Origin: CATOSD01 sp965203135
GTDB lineage: Bacteria; Chloroflexota; Dehalococcoidia; Lucifugimonadales; CATOSD01
Assembly (NCBI GenBank): GCA_965203135.1
Contig: CBDBBO010000001.1
Location: 1,240,001-1,304,000 of the forward strand
Length of the DNA stretch: 64,000 nucleotides
Direction: 5' to 3'
Under the pieces are notes generated by a model. It saw only the letters and a program-made list of their open reading frames with translations, ran no database searches and was not told where the DNA came from. The translations under genes and the position numbers were made by a program. Below are positions 14,724-22,610 of this stretch, piece by piece. How positions within the stretch are numbered: position 1 is the stretch's first letter; every line of letters starts with the position of its first letter.

Positions 14724-17543
14724 TCACTCCACCCGGAACACCTTGAGCACCTCGTCGCCCAGGTGGTTGATGACCTTAACGGCGATGCGGCCCGACTCGG
14801 GCTTGTCGAACGGGCGCGAGGTGTCGCTGTGGAGCGTGGCCCAGGCGTCGGCGTCGATCTCGGCCCTCAGCGTGGTCTTGAGGGACTTGTAGGGGTCGCC
14901 GGCGCCCAGGAAGTAGGCGTGGCGAACGAAGAACGCCTCTGAGTTGTAGTCGGTGTCGATGAACCAGCAGGCGATGCCGTCCGGCCCGTCGCTGTGTATC
15001 TCGCCGGTGTTGGGGTGGAAGACGTCGACGCCGTTGACCCTCACCCGTATCCGCTCGTCCTCGGCGTCCAGGACCTCGATGTCCGGCTCGCCGAAGATTA
15101 CGAACAGGTTGCCCTTGCCGGTGTTCTTCAGGTCGCCGGCCATGTGCAGGTCGGCGTTCATGCGCGCCTTGAGCACCGGCACCCGGCCCAGCCTCTCGAA
15201 CTCGGTGGTGTGCGCCTCGTAGTTGAAGGCGCAGGCGACCAGCACGTCGAACCCGCCGTCCGCGGCCTCAGTCGCCGCATCCACCAGGTCCGGGCGGGAT
15301 ACGGTGCCGAACTCGGGGCCGACGAATATGGCCGCGCGCCGCTCGACGCCGTCTTCCTCACCGCCCTCGGTGTAGCGGCCCTCGGCGCACACCAGCCCGT
15401 CGCCCGGCCAGGGCGTGAGAGACGTGAACTCTATGCGGTCCTCGCGGTGCGCCTGCTGGACGCCCGACGTTCGCAGGTTGTCCAGGATGACCTCGGCGAA
15501 GTCGTACTCGGTGCCGTAGCCGTTGGACGGGTCCGCCAGCACGTCGCCATTCTCGTCCACGCCCAGCACGCGGTGCGGGGACACGCTCTCGACGGTGAAG
15601 GGACCCGCCACGCGCACCTTGTTGCGGGCCTCGTATGGCCTGTCGTACAGGTACTCGTAGTCGGCCTTGGCGGCGATGGAGGCGTCGATCTCCTTCTGGC
15701 GGGCGATGCGCCGCTCCCACCAGGCGGAGTGGAGGGCGCGCGCCTCGTCCGGCCACACGTCGTCCGCGTCGCGCGGAATCTCCCACTCCTGCCACGACTC
15801 GCCGAGCGCGTCGTTCAGTTGCTCGCGCAGAGGCTCCAGCTCCTCCTGTGCGTCCTCCCAGATGACGTCGATCTCGGCGTTGTTGGCGATGGCCCGCAGC
15901 GTGATGTGGGGCACGCGCTCGTACACGAACCCCTGCCGCACGTTGCCGTAGGTGGGCGACTCGAACGGCGCGCGGCGCTCGATCTCCGCCTGCCTGGCCT
16001 GCCCCTCCGGACTGTCGGCCAGCAGGTAGTACGGGTAGCGTGCGCCCATGACGCGGGCGCGGGCCAGCGCGAGCGCGACGCGGGAGGTATCGACGGTGAT
16101 CCAGCGGCGGCCCCACTGCTCGGCGACGTAGGCGGTGGTGCCGGCGCCGCAGGTGGGGTCGAGGACTAGGTCGCCTGGGTCGGTGGTCATCAGGATGCAG
16201 CGTTCGATCACACGACGTGCAGTTTGGACGACGTAAACCTTGTCTGCCATAAAGCTGGCACCGACGTCGTCCCATCGGTTTGTAACCTGCACTGCTGGGA
16301 AATCGCTGAGATAACGCACATATCCTAGGCGGCTCTTGGTGGCTTCTAGGCGTCCGGCGGATTTTAGGCGGGCCATTCCTTGTTCGTTTGTTTTCCATCG
16401 AACAGAGAGGGACGGTTTGTGGATTCTACCTCCGAGAGCAACGCCGAACCAAGATGCTGCCCCCTCGCCTTTGTCGCGACCCGCACTTTGAGAGGTGAGA
16501 TTATCTAGCGAATATATCTGTAACTCCCCGGAGTCGATTCTCGGATCATTCAGGAGTGAACCAGTGAGAGAGTGGCTTGAACCGACTAGGTCGCGAACGC
16601 GGTTATAGTTTGTGCCGCCTCTTTCCCCAGGAATCTTGTGTTTGAACAGCGGCCGATACTTCACTTGCGCCTTTTCTTTTGCATACCACAGCAAGTGGTC
16701 AGTTGTTTGACCGAGGTAGTCTTCCGTTGAGCCTGAAGTTTTCGCAAAACCAATCGACGATATAAAATTCTCCTCCCCAAATACCTCGTCCAAGACTGCC
16801 CGCACCCGGTGGACGTTCTCGTCACCGATTTGGACGAAGATGGAGCCGCTGTCGGCGAGCAGGTCGCGGGCGACGGTGAGGCGGTCGCGCAGGTAGCTCA
16901 GGTACGTGTGGATGCCGTCGCGCCAGGTGTCGCGGTAGGCCCTCACCTGCTCCGGCTCGCGGGTGATGTGGGCGGCGTTGCCGTCGCGCACGTCGCGGCT
17001 GGTGGTGGACCACTGGAAGTTGGAGTTGAAGCGGATGCCGTAGGGCGGGTCGACGTAGATGCACTGCACCTTGCCGCGCAGCCCCTCGCGCTCGGCGAGC
17101 GACGCCATCACCTGCAGGCTGTCGCCCAGGATCATGCGGTTGGACCAGTTGGCGTCGTGGCGGTAGAACTCGGTCTTGGCGCTCTCGGACGGCAGGCCGT
17201 TGAAGTCGGCGAACATGTCGGTCTGGTACTCGTCGGCTGTCCGGCCGTTGCGGGACTGGCGCATCAGGTCGTCGACGAGCGCCTTGGGGTGGACGCGCTC
17301 CTGGATGTACAGCGACGGCGCGCTGACGGCCAGGTCGTCGAGGTCCTGCTCGTCCTTGCCGCGCCAGACGAGCTGCGGGTCGAGGTCGCGGTTGCGACGC
17401 TCGTAGGCGAGCCGAATGGGGCTGCGCTCCTCGTCCTGCATCAGCGGCTGGTGCTCAGCGGAGGGCAGGTTGCGGCGGCTGGCCTCCTCGTGGGTGAGGG
17501 ACTCGACCTTGATGGGCTGCCTGGTGCGTGCGCGGCGTGGCAT
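14724..17543 (-). CDS. mod: Type III-like DNA adenine N6-methyltransferase (Mod)
   Basis: A 939-residue modification subunit. Motif IV is VDPPYG (residues 164-169) and motif I is DPTCGAGTT (462-470), the order of beta-class adenine methyltransferases. The target-recognition region lies between them (about 265-440). By hand count, its DNA (16201-16800) is 52% G+C against about 70% in neighbouring parts, suggesting a swapped recognition domain. The C-terminal extension of about 450 residues makes the protein longer than common Mod subunits (around 650). The start ATG 17543 is supported because the first 35 codons recur as a duplicate at 18382-18486. Its partner is the res gene at 18689. Confidence 0.9.
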   Translation of the reverse strand: MPRRARTRQPIKVESLTHEEASRRNLPSAEHQPLMQDEERSPIRLAYERRNRDLDPQLVWRGKDEQDLDDLAVSAPSLYIQERVHPKALVDDLMRQSRNGRTADEYQTDMFADFNGLPSESAKTEFYRHDANWSNRMILGDSLQVMASLAEREGLRGKVQCIYVDPPYGIRFNSNFQWSTTSRDVRDGNAAHITREPEQVRAYRDTWRDGIHTYLSYLRDRLTVARDLLADSGSIFVQIGDENVHRVRAVLDEVFGEENFISSIGFAKTSGSTEDYLGQTTDHLLWYAKEKAQVKYRPLFKHKIPGERGGTNYNRVRDLVGSSHSLTGSLLNDPRIDSGELQIYSLDNLTSQSAGRDKGEGAASWFGVALGGRIHKPSLSVRWKTNEQGMARLKSAGRLEATKSRLGYVRYLSDFPAVQVTNRWDDVGASFMADKVYVVQTARRVIERCILMTTDPGDLVLDPTCGAGTTAYVAEQWGRRWITVDTSRVALALARARVMGARYPYYLLADSPEGQARQAEIERRAPFESPTYGNVRQGFVYERVPHITLRAIANNAEIDVIWEDAQEELEPLREQLNDALGESWQEWEIPRDADDVWPDEARALHSAWWERRIARQKEIDASIAAKADYEYLYDRPYEARNKVRVAGPFTVESVSPHRVLGVDENGDVLADPSNGYGTEYDFAEVILDNLRTSGVQQAHREDRIEFTSLTPWPGDGLVCAEGRYTEGGEEDGVERRAAIFVGPEFGTVSRPDLVDAATEAADGGFDVLVACAFNYEAHTTEFERLGRVPVLKARMNADLHMAGDLKNTGKGNLFVIFGEPDIEVLDAEDERIRVRVNGVDVFHPNTGEIHSDGPDGIACWFIDTDYNSEAFFVRHAYFLGAGDPYKSLKTTLRAEIDADAWATLHSDTSRPFDKPESGRIAVKVINHLGDEVLKVFRVE

Positions 17544-17592
17544 GGGTTTAACCCCTAGAATGGTGAGTGGGTGGTGGCCGACATAATCCTCT

Positions 17593-18060
17593 TCACTCGC
17601 GAGCCTTAGGCATCCTCTCAGACTTGCGGTCTCGCTCGGCGCGGCGGGCCTGCGTGCCATAGACGAAAACGCTTGCCAGCGCGACAATATCTATACCAAA
17701 AATCGCCACGCCTGCCCAGACGTGCCCCTGAACGACGATGTAGATACTTCCACATATGGCTACCAGGGACAGTATGAATGCCGCCGCAAGCCCGAGGTAG
17801 CTTCTTGTAGAATCGCCGCCGACAACTTTCTTCTCCAGTTCGATGCGATGCCCCAACTGCCTCTCGGCCATGCTCATTATTCTATCTGCGGCGCCCGGGA
17901 GAGTGGCCTCATAGCGCTCGAGCGCGTCCGGCGGAGGAATGGGGCCTGTCCAGGAAGTGGTGGTCTCGACGCTCTGTTGACGTTGCAGAACGACATCAGC
18001 CTGCGGTTTCGCAGGCTGATCATTCTCAGATGCACTGTCTTGTCTGCGTCGACCGCTCAC
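17593..18060 (-). CDS. DUF2335 membrane protein
   Basis: A 155-residue protein with the DUF2335 core GPIPPPDALERYEATLPGAADRIM followed by MAERQLGHRIELEK, then two hydrophobic helices (SYLGLAAAFILSLVAICGSIYIVV and the GVAIFGIDIVALASVFVYG region). A basic tail follows. The start is GTG 18060, four bases after the stop of the small gene upstream. DUF2335 proteins are small membrane proteins of unknown function often found in accessory regions. Here the protein is lodged between the res and mod genes of a type III system, within a segment bounded by a 108-bp direct repeat. Confidence 0.85.
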   Translation of the reverse strand: MSGRRRQDSASENDQPAKPQADVVLQRQQSVETTTSWTGPIPPPDALERYEATLPGAADRIMSMAERQLGHRIELEKKVVGGDSTRSYLGLAAAFILSLVAICGSIYIVVQGHVWAGVAIFGIDIVALASVFVYGTQARRAERDRKSERMPKARE

Positions 18061-18064
18061 TGGC

Positions 18065-18286
18065 CTAGCCGACCAGTTCTAATTCGTCGCTGTCTGCCGC
18101 TTCGAAGTCCCCGATGGCTTGGCGCATGGCGCGCCCAACCGCGAGCCAGTCCATCATCAGCGCAGCGGTGTCCGGGTCGTCAGAAGCGTTGTACTCGTTC
18201 AGCGTGCCTCCCATGTCCGCTATTCTGGCCATTCCCTCCAAGAAAGACGGCCTTGCGTAAAGGAAGTCGGTGTACATATCCTCCAT
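18065..18286 (-). CDS. Small acidic protein upstream of DUF2335
   Basis: A 73-residue acidic, Met-rich protein of unrecognised family. It starts at ATG 18286 behind a strong GAGGAGGGG site and an extended -10 at 18319-18327, and ends 4 bp before the DUF2335 start, so the two form a short operon with their own promoter. Predominantly helical composition (EGMARIADMGG, MMDWLAVGRAMRQAIGDFEA) and no Cys. It may be the DUF2335 partner, but no function can be given. Confidence 0.7.
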   Translation of the reverse strand: MEDMYTDFLYARPSFLEGMARIADMGGTLNEYNASDDPDTAALMMDWLAVGRAMRQAIGDFEAADSDELELVG

Positions 18287-18318
18287 CCGGTCCCCTCCTC
18301 ACATATCGCTTCTCCGAC

Positions 18319-18327
18319 ATTTTAGCA
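18319..18327 (-). promoter_or_regulatory. Extended -10 element for the DUF2335 module
   Basis: On the minus strand this reads TGCTAAAAT, identical to the -10 before both Uma2 operons. It is 33 bp upstream of ATG 18286, leaving a leader of roughly 25 nt that contains the GAGGAGGGG ribosome site. It lies just inside the end of the mod-fragment reading frame. Confidence 0.55.
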
Positions 18328-18486
18328 TATGGCAGACCGAAAATTGGGCAACAGGGTTCGCCTTGCGTACAGTTTGCCGACCATCAGCGGCTGGTGCTTG
18401 GCGGAGGGCAGGTTGGGGCGGCTGGCCTCCTCGTGGGTGAGGGACTCGACCTTGATGGGCTGCCTGGTGCGTGCGCGGCGTGGCAT
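18322..18486 (-). pseudogene. Truncated copy of the mod 5' end
   Basis: From ATG 18486 the frame encodes the same first 35 residues as mod (MPRRARTRQPIKVESL and on) with three base changes in 108 bp. It then runs into unrelated sequence and stops at 18322. It is a gene-start duplicate and not a functional methyltransferase. It sits directly downstream of res and the vapC remnant, where an intact mod would be expected, so it probably marks the old res-mod junction. Confidence 0.85.
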
Positions 18487-18489
18487 GGG
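18382..18489. repeat. 108-bp direct repeat (partner at 17439-17546)
   Basis: This stretch matches 17439-17546 at 105 of 108 positions in the same orientation. The pair flanks the DUF2335 module (about 835 bp). The repeat starts around the mod initiation codon and covers its first 35 codons. Confidence 0.9.
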
Positions 18490-18498
18490 GTTGCTCCG

Positions 18499-18699
18499 CT
18501 ATTGATTCTGGAACGGGTTCAGTATCGTCAGCCGCTGTATCCTCCGGCCATGCTACATGTCTTCACTGTAGACGCGGCTACATCCCGATTCAAGAGCGGC
18601 GGCGATGATTAGCGAGTCGTAGAAACTGAAGCTGTGTTCGGCCTGCTCATCGAACAGGTAAACGAAAACGTTGGTGTCGATAAAGTGTTCAACGCTCAT
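18499..18699 (-). pseudogene. Decayed VapC-type PIN toxin
   Basis: From ATG 18699 the frame reads MSVEHFIDTNVFVYLFDE, a typical PIN-domain start with the first active-site Asp. It jumps directly to FSFYDSLIIAAALESGC and VYSEDM, which are the C-terminal PIN motifs. About 75-80 middle residues are missing. A TAG then interrupts the frame before the family-typical tail RLTILNPF, which stays in frame to 18499. An internal deletion plus a nonsense codon make it a pseudogene. The start overlaps the end of res by 11 bp. Confidence 0.85.
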
Positions 18700-21600
18700 T
18701 CATTTCGTCCCGAGTGAATTTGCGCCCCCCGGTGGCTATCGCGGCGCGAAGCTCCCTGACTGTCTGAATGGCGGCATCGGCCTGCCGCTCTTTGAAACTG
18801 AGCTTGCTGACGTCCAACTCCTCGTACGGGACGCTTTGGAGCCGCTTCCGCACGAACTCGAAGACGATGCCTTCGAACTCGGTCTCTATTTCGTATACGT
18901 CGCTGAGCTCGGCGAAGGCCCAGCGGCCGTACTGGCGAAGGCGGTTTACGCCGGGGACCCAGTACGTGTCCATGGTGCGCTTCTTTGCGTCGTCGTCCTC
19001 GTCGCGGCGGCCCTTTATCTCGATGATGAGATTGAGCAGGTCGTCTTCGCCGTGGCCGTCGTCCACGCGGACTATGAAGTCTGGAAGGTAGGTGCGCGCG
19101 TCGGAGCCGGCGTGGTAGGGCACCTCGAAGCCGAGGTTGTGGTTCTTCACGTATGCGCGCACCCTGGGGTGAGCTTCGACCACGCGACAGAACTCGGACT
19201 CCCAGCCGCTGTCCAGCACCACGTTGTTGACGTGGCACCTGCGGGCGTCGGTGCGCCAGAGGTCGCCCTTGGACGTGGTGAAGTTCACGAACGCGGTGGA
19301 GCCGGAGGGGTTGTAGGGGTCCAGCAGCGCCTTGACGGGGTACTCGTCCGCGCGGCTGTTGGTGATGGCGGCGGCGATGATGTCGCACGCCCTGTCCGCG
19401 TGGCGCCTGTACAGGACCTGCGCCGGGAAGGCGCCGCCCTTGCAGACCAGGTAGTCTTCCAGCCACTGCGTGACGATGCCCTTCAGCCTGCCGAACAGGT
19501 GCAGCTTGGGTTCCCCGTTGGGGTCGCGCCACCTGGTCTCGATGAGGTGCCTGGTCAGGTGGAAGGCGACGGTGGCGATCCGCTCCCGGTCGAGGTGCTC
19601 CACGGTGAGGTTCACACCCTCGCCGATGATGCCCTCGTTCCTGGTGTTCGTCGGCCCGACCATGCCGGGCGTCAGCTCGAAGCGGGAGTCGTCGGTGAAC
19701 TCGGCGGCCAGCTCGTCCCTGGGCGGATCGACGCGGTAGCCCGTGACCCTCGGAAACTCGATTTCGAGGTGGTCGCGGTCGGGCCGCACGGCCATGACCC
19801 GCACCGTCGACGGCGGCGTCTTGCGCTCCGGGATGACGGGCTGGGCGTTGAAGTCGAACGGCACGCCGAGCACATCGGCGTACTCGACGTCGAACAGGTC
19901 GTCGTCGTTGAGGTCGTAGGACTGGCGGCGCAGGGCGCGGCCGACGACCTGCTCGCACAGGAGCTGGGTGCCGAAGGCGCGCACGCCCAGCACGTGGGTT
20001 ACGGTGTTGGCGTCCCAGCCCTCGGTGAGCATGGACACCGACACCACGCAGCGGATGTCCTGCCCGAGCCGGCCCTCCTTGCCCACGGTGTTCATCACCT
20101 CCCGCAGCAGGTCCTGGTCGGTGATGTTCGCGGCGTCACGCGCGTCCCCTGTGCGGGCGACGCGCTCCCTGCGGAAGCGGTCTATCTCGTCGGCGGCCGC
20201 CTGGCGGAAGTTGCGGTCCAGCGCCTCGCCGGATTCGAGCTGCTCGCTGTCTATGAGCACGGTTCGCGGAATTGGCAGCGGGTCGCCGGCGTCGTCGAAG
20301 TTGCGGAACAGCTCCAGGCGGCCCTGTTCGAATCGCTCCGATCCGTCCTCGCGCTCTTGGCGAAACCCGGAGACGTAGTCGTAGACGAGCTTGGACGTGG
20401 ATGTGTTGTTGCAGACGATTATGAAGCAGGGCGGCGGGCCGGCGTAGCCCTCCGGCTCGTACCAGGAATCGTGGACCTTCTCGTAATGTCCGTACAGCGC
20501 GTCCAGGGCGGTGCGCAGCGGCACAGGCAGGCTGAGGGGATCGAGATCGCCTTGCGCCTTGCCGCGGCCCCGCTTCGGCATGTCGTCCCGGATGGTCTCC
20601 CACAGCACGCGGTACTTTGGCATATCGCCGCCGGGGATGTTGTCCGCGACCGGTACACGCGGGAGCTTGACGATGCCGCTCTCGATGGCGTCCATGAGCG
20701 AGAAGTCGCTCACCGTCCAGGGGAACAGCGTGCCCTCGGCGTAGCCGGAGCCGCGCAGGAAGAAGGGAGTCGCGGAGAGGTCGACGACCTGGCGGACGCC
20801 CAGCTTGCGCTTGACGATTTCCAGCCCCGAAATCCACACGCGGGCGGCCTCGTCATTCTTCTTGGCCTCCTGCCTGTCTTCACCCTTCAGCGCGCCTTCG
20901 TCGCTCTCGCCCTGCTTGTGGCGGTAGCAGTGGTGGCCCTCGTCGTTCAGCACCCAGACGTTCTTCATGCCCATGAGGTCGGGCATGACGCGCCGGAGCA
21001 TCTGTCCCTCGGTCTCCACCGTGTCGATTTCGGGGCCTCTGCCCTGCAAGAGAGCGCGTCCGCCGCGTGAGAGCGTCATGCGCTCGCGTAGCCTGAGCGC
21101 GTGGTAGTTGGTGATGACGATCCGGGCCTGCTCGAGGTCGGGGAGCATGTCCCAGGGGACGAGCTCCCTGCTGGCGTAGTAGCTGTCGGGGTCGTTGGGT
21201 TGGAGCACGCGCAGCCGGTCCTTGATGGTGATGCCCGGCGCCACCACCAGGAAGCCCTTGGAGAAGCGCGTGCTGTTGGGGTGGCGGACCTTGTTGATGG
21301 TCTGCCACGCGATGATCATGGCCATGACCGTGGTCTTGCCCGCTCCGGTGGCGAGCTTCAGCGCCAGGCGCGCAAGCTCCGGGTTGGCGCCGGCGTTGGC
21401 GTCGGCGAGGCGGTCCAGAATGGGCCGGCCGGCTTGCCCGAGACTTGGCGCGACCTCGGTGAGCCAGATGAGCGTCTCGACCGCCTCGACCTGGCAGAAG
21501 AAGGGCCTGATGTGGCTGAACTTGTGGTGTCGCCAGTGTTTCAGCAGGCGCTCCGTCTCGGGTGTCACGTGCCAGTCTCTTGAGTTGGGCAGACGCCGCC

Positions 21601-21877
21601 ACTGGTCCACCTGCTGGCGAATCTCGTTCACCGAGGCCGTGACGTCGTACTGCTGCTCCTCAGTGGACAGCCCCTTGCCCTCGTCGAAGACCAGCTCCTG
21701 CTGCTGTCCCGCCCTCCGGCGTCTTCGAGGCCTGGGGACGGGCGTGACGAATTCCGCGCCGCGCCGTGTCTCGATTATGCGCTGCGTCGGCTGGCCCTGT
21801 TCGTCCAGCTCCCAGTGCCTCGACGGGTACTCGTAAGGGGAGTTGAGTATGGGTTGGTCGAAGAAGCGATTTTCCAT
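18689..21877 (-). CDS. res: Type III-like restriction enzyme, helicase/nuclease subunit (Res)
   Basis: A 1062-residue SF2 helicase-nuclease. Walker A is ATGAGKTT (177-183), motif II is DEGHH, motif III is LSATPFF, motifs V/VI include MLTEGWDANTVTHVLG and QVVGRALRRQSYD, and a C-terminal PD-(D/E)XK nuclease is formed by LPDF (near 929) and IEIKG (952-956). This is the standard Res layout, cutting DNA with Mod bound at unmodified sites. The start chosen is ATG 21877 (MENRFFDQPILNSPYEYP), the family-like N-terminus. No stop or frameshift is seen, so the system may be functional. Res precedes mod, the reverse of many type III operons. Confidence 0.92.
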   Translation of the reverse strand: MENRFFDQPILNSPYEYPSRHWELDEQGQPTQRIIETRRGAEFVTPVPRPRRRRRAGQQQELVFDEGKGLSTEEQQYDVTASVNEIRQQVDQWRRLPNSRDWHVTPETERLLKHWRHHKFSHIRPFFCQVEAVETLIWLTEVAPSLGQAGRPILDRLADANAGANPELARLALKLATGAGKTTVMAMIIAWQTINKVRHPNSTRFSKGFLVVAPGITIKDRLRVLQPNDPDSYYASRELVPWDMLPDLEQARIVITNYHALRLRERMTLSRGGRALLQGRGPEIDTVETEGQMLRRVMPDLMGMKNVWVLNDEGHHCYRHKQGESDEGALKGEDRQEAKKNDEAARVWISGLEIVKRKLGVRQVVDLSATPFFLRGSGYAEGTLFPWTVSDFSLMDAIESGIVKLPRVPVADNIPGGDMPKYRVLWETIRDDMPKRGRGKAQGDLDPLSLPVPLRTALDALYGHYEKVHDSWYEPEGYAGPPPCFIIVCNNTSTSKLVYDYVSGFRQEREDGSERFEQGRLELFRNFDDAGDPLPIPRTVLIDSEQLESGEALDRNFRQAAADEIDRFRRERVARTGDARDAANITDQDLLREVMNTVGKEGRLGQDIRCVVSVSMLTEGWDANTVTHVLGVRAFGTQLLCEQVVGRALRRQSYDLNDDDLFDVEYADVLGVPFDFNAQPVIPERKTPPSTVRVMAVRPDRDHLEIEFPRVTGYRVDPPRDELAAEFTDDSRFELTPGMVGPTNTRNEGIIGEGVNLTVEHLDRERIATVAFHLTRHLIETRWRDPNGEPKLHLFGRLKGIVTQWLEDYLVCKGGAFPAQVLYRRHADRACDIIAAAITNSRADEYPVKALLDPYNPSGSTAFVNFTTSKGDLWRTDARRCHVNNVVLDSGWESEFCRVVEAHPRVRAYVKNHNLGFEVPYHAGSDARTYLPDFIVRVDDGHGEDDLLNLIIEIKGRRDEDDDAKKRTMDTYWVPGVNRLRQYGRWAFAELSDVYEIETEFEGIVFEFVRKRLQSVPYEELDVSKLSFKERQADAAIQTVRELRAAIATGGRKFTRDEMNER

Positions 21878-22016
21878 GATTGGCCCCACAATGATGGTAC
21901 GCTTGCCGTCTGGCCGCGCTGTAGCCCGCAAGCCATTGCAAACGAATACAACCCAAGTGTACGGGAAAGCCGACCACCTGGCAAGACGGGCCGGGCTTGG
22001 TCGAACGGCGGTCCCC

Positions 22017-22610
22017 CTACGGCGCCTCGTCCGACACCACGAACCGCTCCCGCGCAGGCATCTCCACCGCGGGCAGGCTCTGCGCGTCCATCACGGCGTC
22101 GGCGGGGACAATCTCGTTTGCGTGCAGCAGCCACGCCACCACCGCGTACACATCGTCCGGGCTCAGCGAACCGGGCGCGTTGGCGGGCATGGCGCGGCGC
22201 AGGTAGTCGAACAGCGTGGTGGCGTAGGGCCAGTAGTTGCCGACGGTGCGCGGGAACGGCGGCCAGGACGCCTCGGGGTCGTAGGGCAGCACGACCGCGC
22301 CGCTCTGGCCCGGGACGCCCTCGCCGTTGCGACCGTGGCACGACGCGCACTGGGCGCGCCACACCTGCTCACCCTCGGCCACGCTGCCGCTGCCCGCGGG
22401 CAGTCCGGCGCCGCTTGGGTCCACGTCGATATCCCAGGCGAGAATCTCGTCCGCCGTCGCGTGTCGCCCGAATCCGAACGGGCCTGGAGGAATGGTGGCC
22501 TGCGGGGCGATCTCCGCCGGAGCAGGCTGCGGGCCCGGCGTCTCGTTCTCGCCGACACAGGCCGCAGCGAGAAGCGCCGCGCATGCGAGCGCGAGGATGA
22601 GGCTACGCAA
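22017..22610 (-). CDS. Lipoprotein c-type cytochrome, SoxD/SorB-like
   Basis: A 197-residue exported monohaem cytochrome c. A signal sequence with a lipobox ending at Cys18 suggests membrane anchoring on the outside. The haem motif CASCH is at residues 88-92, and a Met (AMPANAPG) is a likely distal ligand. It overlaps the end of the molybdenum oxidoreductase gene by 8 bp and would accept its electrons. The pair resembles SoxCD or SorAB. No other sox genes are nearby. Confidence 0.88.
   Translation of the reverse strand: MRSLILALACAALLAAACVGENETPGPQPAPAEIAPQATIPPGPFGFGRHATADEILAWDIDVDPSGAGLPAGSGSVAEGEQVWRAQCASCHGRNGEGVPGQSGAVVLPYDPEASWPPFPRTVGNYWPYATTLFDYLRRAMPANAPGSLSPDDVYAVVAWLLHANEIVPADAVMDAQSLPAVEMPARERFVVSDEAP

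Noticed and set aside
18671..21070. A 799-codon plus-strand frame
   Set aside because: Antisense of the res helicase, with no motifs.
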